Of a stretch of 64,000 bases of DNA, positions 23,818 to 32,694 are shown in pieces; the stretch's first letter is position 1, and each line of letters begins with the position of its first letter. The position numbers and the translations under genes were made by a program. The notes under the pieces are model-generated. The model did no database searches, was not told the DNA's origin, and saw nothing but the letters and a program-made list of their open reading frames with translations. Source of the DNA: Actinophytocola gossypii (lineage in GTDB: Bacteria > Actinomycetota > Actinomycetes > Mycobacteriales > Pseudonocardiaceae); contig NZ_JAFFZE010000006.1 of assembly GCF_025165815.1 (NCBI RefSeq), positions 434,001 to 498,000 on the forward strand, in the 5' to 3' direction.

Positions 23818-25377
23818 ATGCCCGACTACGGCCACCCCCTCGAGTTCGGGGTCTTCCTGCCGCCCGCGGCGGAGTCCGCCGGCGACACGCTCACCCTCGC
23901 CCGCCTCGCCGACCGCGTCGGCCTCGACCTGGTCAGCGTGCAGGACCACCCGTACCAGGCCGCGTTCCTGGACGCCTGGACGCTGCTGTCGGTGATCGCG
24001 GCCCGCACCGACTCGGTGCGCGTCTTCCCGAACGTGGCCAACCTGCCGCTGCGTCCGCCCGCGGTACTGGCCCGCTCGGCGGCCAGCCTCGACATCCTCT
24101 CCGGCGGCCGGGTCGAGCTCGGTCTCGGCGCCGGCGCGTTCTGGGACGCCATCGAGGGAATGGGGGCCCCGCGCCGCACGCCGGCGGAGTCGGTCGCCGC
24201 GCTGGCGGAGGCGATCGACGTCATCCGTGCACTGTGGACACCCGGGCGCGGCGTCCGGCTCGACGGCGAGCACTACCGGCTGGCCGGCGCGCACCCCGGC
24301 CCGGGTCCCGTGCACGACATCGGCATCTGGCTCGGCGCGTACAAGAAGCGGATGCTCGCCCTCACCGGCCGGGTCGCCGACGGATGGCTGCCGAGCGCGC
24401 CGTACGCGCCGCCGGACCAGCTCGCCGGCATGAACGAGGTCATCGACGAGGCCGCCGAGGCCGCCGGACGGTCCCCGTCGGACATCCGCAGGCTCTACAA
24501 CATCGGCGGCTCCTTCACCGGCAACGGCACCGAGTTCCTGCGCGGCCCGGCGAAGGTGTGGGTGGAGCAGCTCGCCGAGCTGGCACTCGCCGACGGCATC
24601 TCCGGCTTCGTGCTGATGGTCGACCCGGACGGCGACGACGACCTGCGCCGCTTCGCCGAGGAGGTCGCCCCCGGCGTGCGCGAGCTGGTCGCCAGGGAAC
24701 GCGCGCTCGGCACCGAACAGGAGCCGGCCCCCGAGTCGGTGCCGAGGCCCGCGCCGGCACCCGCGCTGCCCGAAGGGCTCGGCGTCACCCCGACGCCCGA
24801 CGACGGTGTGCGGCTGTCCCCGACCAGACTCTGGGACGAGTCGGAGCGACCCACCGGCCCGGCGCCCGAGGCGGACGCCGTCTACACCGACAGCGGCCGG
24901 GCTGGCGGCCGGCACCTGATCCAGATCCACGACCACCTGCGCGACGAGCTCGCCCGGGTTCGCTCGCTGGTCGCGCAGGTCGCCGACGGCACCCTGGACG
25001 CTGGCGCCGCCCGCTCCGAGATCAACGAGATGACCATGCGCCAGAACAACTGGACGCTCGGCGCGTACTGCGAGAGCTACTGCCGCGTGGTCACCGTGCA
25101 CCACAGCATCGAGGACCAGTCGTTCTTCCCGCAGGTCCGCCGGGCCGACCCGCGGCTCGGCCCGGTGCTCGACCGGCTCTCCGCCGAACACCGGGTGATC
25201 CACGACGTGCTGAACCGGGTGGACGCCGCGCTGGTCGCCACGGTCACCGACGCCGGCGGGATCGACGCGCTGAGCGACGCCGTCGACCTGCTGACCGACA
25301 CGCTGCTCTCCCACCTGTCCTATGAGGAGCGTGAGCTGGTCGAGCCGATGGCCCGCCTGCCGCTCGGGCTCGCCTGA
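23818..25377 (+). CDS. Luciferase-like flavin/F420 oxidoreductase fused to a hemerythrin domain
   Basis: 519 residues from ATG 23818. Residues about 5-300 are a bacterial luciferase-like (LLM) TIM barrel (FGVFLPPAAESAGDTLTLARLADR; LDILSGGRVELGLGAGAFWDAIEG). A Pro-rich linker (about 305-355) leads to a C-terminal hemerythrin/HHE domain (about 360-515), with helix-borne metal ligands in LIQIHDHLRDEL, TVHHSIEDQSFFPQV, LSAEHRVIHDVL and LLSHLSYEERELVEP. A flavin enzyme joined to a diiron O2/NO-binding module suggests local sensing or delivery of oxygen. The sigma factor gene starts one base after its stop, so both are co-expressed. Confidence 0.87.
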   Translation: MPDYGHPLEFGVFLPPAAESAGDTLTLARLADRVGLDLVSVQDHPYQAAFLDAWTLLSVIAARTDSVRVFPNVANLPLRPPAVLARSAASLDILSGGRVELGLGAGAFWDAIEGMGAPRRTPAESVAALAEAIDVIRALWTPGRGVRLDGEHYRLAGAHPGPGPVHDIGIWLGAYKKRMLALTGRVADGWLPSAPYAPPDQLAGMNEVIDEAAEAAGRSPSDIRRLYNIGGSFTGNGTEFLRGPAKVWVEQLAELALADGISGFVLMVDPDGDDDLRRFAEEVAPGVRELVARERALGTEQEPAPESVPRPAPAPALPEGLGVTPTPDDGVRLSPTRLWDESERPTGPAPEADAVYTDSGRAGGRHLIQIHDHLRDELARVRSLVAQVADGTLDAGAARSEINEMTMRQNNWTLGAYCESYCRVVTVHHSIEDQSFFPQVRRADPRLGPVLDRLSAEHRVIHDVLNRVDAALVATVTDAGGIDALSDAVDLLTDTLLSHLSYEERELVEPMARLPLGLA

Positions 25378-26616
25378 ATGGACCGGGACGACCGGGGCCG
25401 GCCCGAGATCGAGGCCGCGTTCCGCGCCGAGTGGGGTCAGGTCGTGGCCACGCTCATCGGTCTCACCGGTGACTGGGACCTGGCCGAGGAGTGCGCCTCC
25501 GACGCGTTCGCGGCGGCCGTGGAGCGCTGGGCACGGGACGGCGTGCCCAGCCGGCCGGGCGCGTGGCTCACCACCACCGCCCGCAACCGCGCGCTCGACC
25601 GGCTGCGCCGCGACACCGTCGGCGCCGCCAAGCTGCGCGAGGCCGCCGCGCTCGCCGCGCCCCCGGACGACAACCCGCCGGAGGAGATCCCCGACGACCG
25701 GCTGCGGCTGATCTTCACCTGCTGCCACCCCGCGCTGGCGTTCGAGGCACGGATCGCGCTGACCCTGCGCACCCTCACCGGCCTGACCACCGCCGAGCTG
25801 GCCCGCGCGTTCCTGGTCCCGGAGGCCACGATGGCGCAACGCCTGGTGCGGGCCAAGCGCAAGATCCGCGACGCGCGCATCCCGTACCGGGTGCCGCCCG
25901 CGCACCTGCTGGCGGAACGCACGAGCGCCGTGCTCGGCGTGCTGTACCTGCTGTTCAACGAGGGCTACGCGGCGAGCGCCGGCGCCGACCTGGTGCGCCG
26001 CGGCCTGACCGACGAGGCCATCCGCCTGGCGCGCCTGGTGGCGTCGCTGCTGCCGTCGGTCCCGGAGGTGTCCGGCCTGCTGGCCCTGCTCCTGCTGCAC
26101 GACGCCCGCCGGCCGGCGCGGGTGTCCCCGGCCGGGGAGCTGGTGCCGCTGGCGGAGCAGGACCGTTCGCTGTGGTCGGTCGAGCTGGTCGAGGAGGGAG
26201 TGGCGCTGCTGGAGTCCGCGCTGCGCCGCGGCGAGCCTGGCCCGTACCAGGTGCAGGCCGCGATCGCCGCCTGTCACGCGACGGCGCCGACCGAGGCGGA
26301 CACCGACTGGGCGCAGATCGCCGCGCTGTACACGGAGCTGGTGCGGTATGTGCCGTCGCCGGTGGTGGAGCTGAACCGGGCGGTGGCGGTGGCGATGTCG
26401 GCCGGACCGGCGGCCGGCCTGGAACTGGTGGACGCCCTGGTGGCGCGCGGTGAGCTGGCGGGCTACCACCTGCTCCCGGCGACCAGGGCCGACCTGTTGC
26501 GCCGCCTGGACCGCCGCGACGAGGCGGCGGAGGCGTACCGTGCGGCGATCGAACTGGTCGGCGGCGACACCGAGCGCCGCTACCTGACCGGACGGCTCGC
26601 GGAAGTGACGGGGTAG
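25378..26616 (+). CDS. ECF sigma factor with C-terminal TPR-like extension (ECF42 type, DUF6596)
   Basis: 412 residues. Sigma region 2 (ECASDAFAAAVERWARDG; PGAWLTTTARNRALDRLRR) and region 4 (LTTAELARAFLVPEATMAQRLVRAKRKIRDARI) occupy the first ~185 residues. The long helical tail, beginning LGVLYLLFNEGYAAS and including QAAIAACHATAPTEADTDWAQIAALY, is the mark of the ECF42 group, whose tail is required for function. ECF42 factors normally pair with a DGPF/YCII protein; none is adjacent here, unlike the second ECF42 gene at 31020. It starts directly at the stop of the luciferase-like gene. Confidence 0.9.
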   Translation: MDRDDRGRPEIEAAFRAEWGQVVATLIGLTGDWDLAEECASDAFAAAVERWARDGVPSRPGAWLTTTARNRALDRLRRDTVGAAKLREAAALAAPPDDNPPEEIPDDRLRLIFTCCHPALAFEARIALTLRTLTGLTTAELARAFLVPEATMAQRLVRAKRKIRDARIPYRVPPAHLLAERTSAVLGVLYLLFNEGYAASAGADLVRRGLTDEAIRLARLVASLLPSVPEVSGLLALLLLHDARRPARVSPAGELVPLAEQDRSLWSVELVEEGVALLESALRRGEPGPYQVQAAIAACHATAPTEADTDWAQIAALYTELVRYVPSPVVELNRAVAVAMSAGPAAGLELVDALVARGELAGYHLLPATRADLLRRLDRRDEAAEAYRAAIELVGGDTERRYLTGRLAEVTG

Positions 26617-26621
26617 GTGCC

Positions 26622-27443
26622 ATGCAACTGGTCGACGTGCGCGGTGTCCGCCTGGCGGTGTCCACGTTCGGTGCCCGGACCGACCCGCCGGTCCTGCTGG
26701 TCGCGGGCGTCGGCTGCTCGATGGACTGGTGGGAGCCGGACTTCTGCGCCGCCCTCGCCGACGCGGGCCGGTACGTGGTCCGCTACGACCACCGGGACAC
26801 CGGGGAGTCGGTGAGCTACCCGCCCGGCGCGCCGGGCTACCGCTCCGAGGACCTGGTCGAGGACCCGGTGGCCGTCCTGGCCGCGCTCGGGGTGTCGCCG
26901 GCGCACCTCGTCGGCATCTCCATGGGCGGGGGCCTCACCCAGCTGCTGGCCCTGGCCCACCCGGAGGCGGTCCGCACCCTGACCCTGATCTCGACCAGCG
27001 GCGGCGCCGGTGACCCCGACCTCCCGCCGATGGGCGCCTTCGAGCCGCCGCCCGAGCCGGACTGGTCCGACCGCGCGGCGGTGCTCGACTACCACGTGGA
27101 GAGCCAACGCCCGTACGCGGCGGCGACGAGGCCGTTCGACGCCGAGGCGTTCCGGGCCGTGGCCGCGCTGGCGCACGACCGGACCACGAACCCGGAGTCG
27201 GCGGCCAAGAACCACTACCTGGCCGAGGGCGGCGGGCCGTGGCGGTCGCGGCTCCCGGAGGTGACCGCGCCGACGCTGGTGCTGCACGGCACCGAGGACC
27301 CCATGTTCCCGCCGGCCCACGGCGAGGCGCTGGCCAGGGAGATCCCGAACGCCCGCCTGGTCCCGATGCCGGGCGTCGGCCACGAGCTCACCCGCCCGGA
27401 CTGGCCGCTGGTCCTCCGCGAACTGGTCGCCCACACGTCCTGA
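26622..27443 (+). CDS. Alpha/beta hydrolase
   Basis: 273 residues. Nucleophile Ser in VGISMGGGL, oxyanion region VLLVAGVGCSMDWW, acidic residue in LVLHGTEDPMFP and His in MPGVGHEL make a full triad. Resembles aclacinomycin methylesterase-like and other small-molecule hydrolases. It lies 5 bases after the ECF42 gene and so is probably co-transcribed with it. Substrate unknown. Confidence 0.9.
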   Translation: MQLVDVRGVRLAVSTFGARTDPPVLLVAGVGCSMDWWEPDFCAALADAGRYVVRYDHRDTGESVSYPPGAPGYRSEDLVEDPVAVLAALGVSPAHLVGISMGGGLTQLLALAHPEAVRTLTLISTSGGAGDPDLPPMGAFEPPPEPDWSDRAAVLDYHVESQRPYAAATRPFDAEAFRAVAALAHDRTTNPESAAKNHYLAEGGGPWRSRLPEVTAPTLVLHGTEDPMFPPAHGEALAREIPNARLVPMPGVGHELTRPDWPLVLRELVAHTS

Positions 27444-27464
27444 ACGTCGCTTCGAAGGTGGTGG

Positions 27465-27854
27465 CTACCCGCTCGCGGCCCGCCGCTCGTCGGCGGTGGC
27501 GAGCCAGAGGTAGACGGGCGGCAGCGCCAGCTCGAGCACGGTCAGCACCGTCTGGAACCAGTGCGGGGGTCCGTACCGGGCCAGTGACAGCAGGCGGCCG
27601 ACCCCGCCGAGCAGGAAGATGCCGGCCAGCCAGCGCACGGCGGCGGCCCTGATCGGGGTCTGCCGGGCGACCCAGATCCAGGCGAGGCCGTAGCCGGCGA
27701 AGATCGCCCCGTAGTACCGCTCCCGGCTGTCGACCGTGGCGCCGGCCGACCCTTCACCCGGCACCGAGTCGATGCCCAGGAGGAAGTGGAACACGCCGAT
27801 CGCCACACAGGCGACCCCCATGACCAGCAGCAGCACCCTGAGCAGCGTGGCCAC
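27465..27854 (-). CDS. DUF4345 membrane protein
   Basis: 129 residues with four hydrophobic helices (about 1-25, 45-65, 70-92, 98-120) and the DUF4345 features LLGIDSVPGEG, SRERYYGAIFAGYGLAW and GVGRLLSLARYG. Inner membrane protein of unknown function. Divergent from a TetR gene with two inverted repeats between them; the TetR protein very likely controls it. Confidence 0.85.
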   Translation of the reverse strand: MATLLRVLLLVMGVACVAIGVFHFLLGIDSVPGEGSAGATVDSRERYYGAIFAGYGLAWIWVARQTPIRAAAVRWLAGIFLLGGVGRLLSLARYGPPHWFQTVLTVLELALPPVYLWLATADERRAASG

Positions 27855-27871
27855 GACCCCTACCCCGTCCT

Positions 27872-27925
27872 AGTAGACAACCATCTACTTGGCTGACCGT
27901 AGGACCGTGGTTGACACATGTCAAC
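27872..27925. promoter_or_regulatory. Two inverted repeats between DUF4345 and TetR genes
   Basis: AGTAGA-N6-TCTACT (27872-27889) and GTTGACA-CA-TGTCAAC (27910-27925) are both perfect. The second contains a TTGACA -35-like box. They sit in the 83-base divergent gap, one closer to each gene. Likely TetR operators; the two sequences differ, so perhaps only one is bound. Confidence 0.6.
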
Positions 27926-27937
27926 TAGGTTGGTGGC

Positions 27938-28573
27938 GTGACTCCACGCCGCCGGCTCGCCCCCGCGCAGCGACGCGCCCAACTGGTCGACGTCGCGGCG
28001 CGGCTGTTCGCGGCCAGGCCGTACGACGAGGTTCGGATGGAGGAGATCGCCGCACAGGCCGGCATCTCCAGGGCCCTGTTGTACCGCCACTTCCCGGCGA
28101 AGCGGGACGTGTTCGCGGCCGTCTACCGGCAGGCGGCGGACGGTCTGCTCGCGCGGACCGAACTCGACCCCGCGGTGCCCGTCGTCGACCAGCTGTCCGC
28201 CGGCCTGGACGCGCACCTCGACTACTTCGTCGCGAACCGCAACACCGTGCTGGCCGCCAACCGCACACTCGCCGGCGATCCGGTGATCCAGGCGGTGATC
28301 AGCGACGAGCTGGCGGTGTTGCGGCAGCGCCTGGTGGACGCCGCGGGTCTGACCGACCACGCGCGCGAGCTGGTGTCCGCCGCCCTGGCCGGTTGGCTGG
28401 TGTTCGTCCGCGTGCTGTGCGTGGACTGGCTGGCCAACGAGTCCTTCTCGCGCACCGAGCTGCGCGACCTGTGTCTCGGCGCGCTCCTGGGTGCGGTGGG
28501 ACGGGTGACCGACTTCGGCCACCCGCCCACCGGGCTCGTCCCGGGTCAGGTCGGTGACGCGCCGACCGGGTGA
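27938..28573 (+). CDS. TetR-family transcriptional regulator
   Basis: 211 residues from GTG 27938. Helix-turn-helix: VAARLFAARPYDEVRMEEIAAQ then AGISRALLYRHFPAKRDVFAAVY. The ligand domain is not close to any group I know. Controls itself and the divergent DUF4345 gene by position. Its 3' end overlaps a small convergent gene by 28 bases. Confidence 0.9.
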   Translation: MTPRRRLAPAQRRAQLVDVAARLFAARPYDEVRMEEIAAQAGISRALLYRHFPAKRDVFAAVYRQAADGLLARTELDPAVPVVDQLSAGLDAHLDYFVANRNTVLAANRTLAGDPVIQAVISDELAVLRQRLVDAAGLTDHARELVSAALAGWLVFVRVLCVDWLANESFSRTELRDLCLGALLGAVGRVTDFGHPPTGLVPGQVGDAPTG

Positions 28574-28719
28574 CCCAGCCGGGTGCGCAGCCGGCGCCAC
28601 CACGACGGGCGGCGCTCGCGTGCGGCGAGCACGTGCGCCGCGGTCGTTCCCCGGTCGCCGACCGCCTGCTCGACGCGGTAGGCCAGCTCGGCTCGCACGG
28701 CCTCCTGGGTCCAGTTCAT
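28546..28719 (-). CDS. Small hypothetical protein, 57 residues
   Basis: ATG 28719 follows GAGGAGCGAGCGAG and gives MNWTQEAVRAELAYRVEQA, ending in a basic WWRRLRTRLGHP segment. The N-terminal half looks helical. An upstream in-frame start to 28803 has no ribosome site. Convergent and overlapping with the TetR gene. No function recognised. Confidence 0.6.
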   Translation of the reverse strand: MNWTQEAVRAELAYRVEQAVGDRGTTAAHVLAARERRPSWWRRLRTRLGHPVGASPT

Positions 28720-28834
28720 CTCGCTCGCTCCTCGTTCGACGGGATTCCGACGAGGTCGAGACTCGTGCTGAGGTGGCGGGCCGGGCATGGGGTGAACGGG
28801 CACGTCCGCGCGCCGAAACCGGGGTAAGGGGCCC

Positions 28835-29635
28835 TCAGCCGGCGAAGAACTCCCTCAGCATCGGCGCCAGTGCCTTGGGCTTCACCAGGTGGTTCTGGCC
28901 GGGCAGGGTCCGGTAGGTGGCGTTCGGCAGCGCGTCGGCCATCGCGCGTACGCCGGTGCGCATCCAGGCCGAGCTCTTGCCGCCGTCGACGACCAGGGTC
29001 GGCATCGTGACCGTCGCCCACCGGTCCGCGGGCGGACGAACGCCCTGCTGCAGGCCGCGCAGGAAGGTGAAGTCGTAGCGCAGCGTCGGCGCGACCGCCT
29101 TCAGCTTCGACCAGCCGGGCATGAGCCTCATCAACACGATCGCGAAGCCCGGGACCTCGACCGACTTCATGAAGTACGACACCGTTTCGGCGTTGCGGCC
29201 GGCCGAGACCATCGCCGTCACCTGCTCCAGCACGTCGGCCGGCAGCGGCTCGCGGTGCTCGGAGTCGACGATCAGCGGTGGCTCGTACAGCGCGAGCTTC
29301 GGCACCCCGATCCCGCGCGCGGCCGCGTCCGCGGCCAGCACCGCGCCCGACGAGATGCCGTACAGGAACGGCGTTCCGCCCGCCTCCTCCGCCACCGCCG
29401 CCACGTCCTCCAGCTCACGCTCGGCGGAGATCTCCGAGCCGGGGCCGCTCTCGCCGCGGCCCCGGCGGTCGTAGGTGAACACGGTGAAGTCGGCGGCCAG
29501 CTCCTTGGCGAGCGGTCTGGCCGGGCCGCTGGCGCGGTAGCACATCGCGCCGTCGACCAGGATCAGCGACGGGCCGGAGCCGGTGCGCTCGTAGGCGATC
29601 TTCGTACCGTCGGCGGAGGTCAGGTACTCGGTCAT
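28835..29635 (-). CDS. Alpha/beta hydrolase
   Basis: 266 residues. Begins YLTSADGTKIAYERTGSGPSLILVDGAM; nucleophile Ser in LYGISSGAVL, His in LPGQNHLVKP. A paralogue of the hydrolase at 33690 (both share SADGT..AY, YDRRGRG(E/D)SG and G(I/M)SSGA). Last gene of an ArsR-SRPBCC-hydrolase operon (12 bases from the SRPBCC gene). Small-molecule hydrolase of unknown substrate. Confidence 0.9.
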   Translation of the reverse strand: MTEYLTSADGTKIAYERTGSGPSLILVDGAMCYRASGPARPLAKELAADFTVFTYDRRGRGESGPGSEISAERELEDVAAVAEEAGGTPFLYGISSGAVLAADAAARGIGVPKLALYEPPLIVDSEHREPLPADVLEQVTAMVSAGRNAETVSYFMKSVEVPGFAIVLMRLMPGWSKLKAVAPTLRYDFTFLRGLQQGVRPPADRWATVTMPTLVVDGGKSSAWMRTGVRAMADALPNATYRTLPGQNHLVKPKALAPMLREFFAG

Positions 29636-29647
29636 GGTTCTTTCCCT

Positions 29648-30400
29648 TCAGAACGATGTGGTGGTGAGCCAGGAGCGCCAGGCCGATTCGGCCGCGTCCC
29701 GGTCGGTCTCGGTGAAGCCGGGGGTGAGCACGCTGTGGCAGGCGATCAGCGGGCCGCGGAACCCCTTGAGGAACCGGTAGAGCCCGTCGGCGGTACGCAC
29801 GCCGACGGTCTGGGAGTTGACGAAGTACACCTCGCCGCGCGCCGGCGGCAACCCCTCCAGCGCGAACGACACCCGGTCGCCGACCATCGGCGGGCCGGCC
29901 AGGCCGAGCGCGGACGCGAGCGCGCGCCAGGTCGCCGGCCAGTCGGTCACCGGTGGGCCGAACACGGTCAGCGGCCGCCCGGTCCGGCCGGCGAAGTGCG
30001 TCAGGTACGTGGCCAGCGTGGCGAAGAACATCGCGTTGCCGGCACGCATCGCGTCGTACTCGTCGGACCAGTCGTCCCCGGGGAGGAAGCCGCTGGTCGC
30101 CATGCGGAGCACCGTGGACGAGCGGTCCCGGCCCTCGATGAGGAACTCGTAGGCGACGAACCGACCGTCCGGGGCCTCGTCGGTGCCGTAGGCCAGGCGC
30201 CACATCGGCTCCCAGCCGGCGATCCGGTACTCGGGCTGGAAGTCGCCGAACGACTGGCGCACGGCGCCGTGCGCGGCGTCGACCTCGTTGCGGCCCATGA
30301 ACCAGGAGTCGATGCCCGGGCCGGTGGCGATGGCCCGCCAGATCTCCTCCGGGGACGCGTCCAGCTCGACCTGGTCGGTGCTCTCGAACTCGCGTCCCAC
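29648..30400 (-). CDS. SRPBCC (AHSA1-like) protein
   Basis: 250 residues from GTG 30400, two bases after the ArsR stop; the frame is open to 30553 but that part overlaps the ArsR gene. It begins FESTDQVELDASPEEIWRAIATGPGIDSWFMG, the AHSA1/START pattern, and has a second half (about 140-250) with another similar lobe. Proteins of this kind are often encoded right after an ArsR regulator, which fits. Ligand unknown. Confidence 0.85.
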   Translation of the reverse strand: MGREFESTDQVELDASPEEIWRAIATGPGIDSWFMGRNEVDAAHGAVRQSFGDFQPEYRIAGWEPMWRLAYGTDEAPDGRFVAYEFLIEGRDRSSTVLRMATSGFLPGDDWSDEYDAMRAGNAMFFATLATYLTHFAGRTGRPLTVFGPPVTDWPATWRALASALGLAGPPMVGDRVSFALEGLPPARGEVYFVNSQTVGVRTADGLYRFLKGFRGPLIACHSVLTPGFTETDRDAAESAWRSWLTTTSF

Positions 30401-30401
30401 G

Positions 30402-30974
30402 TCAGCGCTCCACTTTCGGGTGGACGGCGACGAGGAGGCGGTGTGCGCGACCGTTGTCGTCGTGGTACTTGCCGACGAGCGCGGTGACCGCCTGACCCAG
30501 CTCCTCGGCGAACGCGGCCCGCCGCGCCGGGGAGGCGAACCGGATCTCGCCATCGATCGCGAAGGTGGCGACGCGCTTGTCGGCCTTGCCGGCGCCGGTG
30601 AGCAGGGTGCCGACGTCGCGGACCAGGCGGGAGCCGAGCGCGAGCAGCCAGCGGGCGGAGAGCCGGTCGGGGGCGCGGTCCGGGTCGGGCTGGACGGCGG
30701 CGAGGGCGACCGGGGAGATGACGTACGAGGACGCGATGGCCCGGAGGAGCCGTTCGGTGACGTTGCCCTTGCGCCGTTCCTCGACCAGCTCGACCAGGCC
30801 GTGCTGTTCGAGGGTGCGGAGGTGGTAGTTCACCTTCTGCCGGGGGATCCCGACCCGGTTGGCGAGCGTGCTCGCCGAGCTCGGCTCGGCCAGTTCGGCC
30901 AACAGCCTGGCCCGGGTCGGGTCCAGGGAGACCGCGGCCGCGGCCGGGTCCTCGATCACTGCCACGTCGATCAT
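30402..30974 (-). CDS. ArsR-family winged-helix regulator
   Basis: 190 residues. Winged helix: LDPTRARLLAELAEPSSASTLANRVGIPRQKVNYHLRTLEQHGLVELVEER. No cysteine metal site is visible, so it probably does not sense metal. First gene of the operon with the SRPBCC and hydrolase genes. A perfect palindrome at 31002 overlaps its likely -35 box and suggests autoregulation. Confidence 0.88.
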   Translation of the reverse strand: MIDVAVIEDPAAAAVSLDPTRARLLAELAEPSSASTLANRVGIPRQKVNYHLRTLEQHGLVELVEERRKGNVTERLLRAIASSYVISPVALAAVQPDPDRAPDRLSARWLLALGSRLVRDVGTLLTGAGKADKRVATFAIDGEIRFASPARRAAFAEELGQAVTALVGKYHDDNGRAHRLLVAVHPKVER

Positions 30975-31001
30975 GGCAGTAGCTTCGCGCCGAAAAGAAG
31001 A

Positions 31002-31015
31002 TTTGTCAAGACAAA
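31002..31015. promoter_or_regulatory. Palindrome TTTGTCAAGACAAA at the ArsR promoter
   Basis: Perfect 6-base arms around AA, 28 bases upstream of the ArsR start. Its minus strand contains TTGACA, a plausible -35 box, so bound protein would block transcription. Candidate ArsR operator. Confidence 0.6.
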
Positions 31016-31019
31016 AGTT

Positions 31020-32168
31020 TTATTCGGTGGTGAGGTGGTGGCGCACGCGGGCCGCCTCCCGGGTGAGGTGGTCTCGCTCCGGCACGCTGGTGGCGGCGCG
31101 GGCGGCCTCGGCGTACAGGTCGGCGGCGCGCTCGAGGTCCCCGGCGCGCTCGTGCAGGTACGCCGTCACCGCCGCGTACCGGGGCAGGTCGGCCGGCACG
31201 TCGGCCAGCGCGGCCAGGCCGGCTCCCGGCCCGTCGGCCTCCCCGACGGCCACCGCGCGGTTGAGCCGCACCACCGGGCTGTCGGTGCGGAGCAGCAGCT
31301 CGTCGTACCACTCGACGATCTGCACCCAGTCCGTCTCGGCGGTGCTCGGCGCGTCCGCGTGCAGGGCGGCGATCGCGGCCTGCGCCTGGTACTCGCCGAG
31401 CCGGTCGCGGGCCAGCGCGGCCTGCAGGATCGTCACCCCCTCGGCGATCAGGCGGGTGTCCCAGCGCGACCGGTCCTGCGCGGCGAGCGGCACCAGGCGA
31501 CCGTCCTCGCCGGTGCGCGACGCGCGGCGGGCGTGGTGCAGCAGCATCAGCGCGAGCAGCCCGGAGACCTCCGGCTCGCCGGTCAACGCGACGAGCTGGC
31601 GGGTGAGCCGGATCGCCTCGCCGGCCAGGTCGACGTCGCCGCCGTACCCCTCGTTGAACACGAGGTACAGCACCCGCAGCACCGTGCCGAGATCGCCGGG
31701 CCGGTCCAGGGGCAGCCCGGCGATCCGCCGCTTGGCCCGGCTGATCCGCTGCGCCATGGTCGCCTCGGGGACGAGGTACGCCGCCGCGATCTGCCGGGTG
31801 GTCAGGCCGCCGACCGCGCGCAGCGTCAGGGCGACGGCCGAGCCGACCGGCAGGGTGGGGTGCGCGCACAGGAAGTAGAGCCGCAGCGTGTCGTCCTCGC
31901 CGGGCGCCGGACCGGCCGGCGGCTCCAGCTCGACGGTGAGCTCGCGCCCCCGCCGGGACGTCTCGGCCCGGGTGGCGTCGAGGAACTTGCGCCACCCCAC
32001 CGCGACCAGCCACGCCTTCGGCTCGCGCGGCGGATCGTCCGGCCAGGTTTCCAGCGCCCGGATCAGGGCCTCCTGCACGGCGTCCTCGGCCGACGCGAAG
32101 TCCGCTCCGCGCCGGACGAGGACACCGATCACCGCGGGCACGAGCTCGCGCAGCAGCGCCTCGTTCAC
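31020..32168 (-). CDS. ECF sigma factor, ECF42 type with helical tail
   Basis: 382 residues from GTG 32168, which overlaps the DGPF gene's stop (GTGA). Region 2 FASAEDAVQEALIRALETWP and PKAWLVAVGWRKFLDATRAE; region 4 LTTRQIAAAYLVPEATMAQRISRAKRRI; then the tail VLRVLYLVFNEGYGG and QAAIAALHADAPSTAETDWVQIVEWYDELL. A close relative in layout of the factor at 25378. The coupled DGPF protein is the standard ECF42 partner. No anti-sigma factor is present, as usual for this group. Confidence 0.92.
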   Translation of the reverse strand: MNEALLRELVPAVIGVLVRRGADFASAEDAVQEALIRALETWPDDPPREPKAWLVAVGWRKFLDATRAETSRRGRELTVELEPPAGPAPGEDDTLRLYFLCAHPTLPVGSAVALTLRAVGGLTTRQIAAAYLVPEATMAQRISRAKRRIAGLPLDRPGDLGTVLRVLYLVFNEGYGGDVDLAGEAIRLTRQLVALTGEPEVSGLLALMLLHHARRASRTGEDGRLVPLAAQDRSRWDTRLIAEGVTILQAALARDRLGEYQAQAAIAALHADAPSTAETDWVQIVEWYDELLLRTDSPVVRLNRAVAVGEADGPGAGLAALADVPADLPRYAAVTAYLHERAGDLERAADLYAEAARAATSVPERDHLTREAARVRHHLTTE

Positions 32169-32569
32169 TCGTTCACCGTGGGCGACCCGGTGAAGAACGG
32201 GCGCACCTCGAGCCACTCGTGGATCGGTTCGCCGCCCGCGCCGGGAGCGGCGGACAGCTCCCCGGCCAGCTCGACCGCGCGCTCCCAGGACTCCACGTCG
32301 ATGATGTACCAGCCGGCGATGAGGTCCTTGGTCTCGGCGAACGGGCCGTCGGTCACCGGCGGGCGTCCCGGGCCGTCGTACCGGACGAACGCGCCGTCCG
32401 GCAACAGCGCCTGGGTGTCGACGAACTCACCCGTCTCCTCCAGGCGGGCGGCGAAGTCGTGCATGTACCGCATGTGCGCGTCGACCTCCGCCGGCGTCCA
32501 CCGGTCCATCGGCACGTCGTTGGCGGCGGTTGGGGCGCCTCGGTAGTGCTTGAGCAGCAGGTACTTCAC
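32165..32569 (-). CDS. DGPF/YCII-domain protein, partner of ECF42 sigma factor
   Basis: 134 residues from GTG 32569 (KYLLLKHYRG). The family signature VTDGPFAETKDLIAGWYIIDV is intact. Proteins of this kind precede ECF42 genes and are thought to be part of their response. Translationally coupled to the sigma gene. Frame open to 32725 overlaps the divergent gene's promoter and is rejected. Confidence 0.9.
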   Translation of the reverse strand: MKYLLLKHYRGAPTAANDVPMDRWTPAEVDAHMRYMHDFAARLEETGEFVDTQALLPDGAFVRYDGPGRPPVTDGPFAETKDLIAGWYIIDVESWERAVELAGELSAAPGAGGEPIHEWLEVRPFFTGSPTVNE

Positions 32570-32694
32570 GGTGGTTCTCCTTCGTCGTGCGGCCCGGCTC
32601 GGCCGCTGTGCCCCTGGGACGGAGCCGGCGTCACGTTCTCGACATCGCCGGTGTACTGATTTCAGTACCATCCGCACCGGAAGGGAGCGATGCC

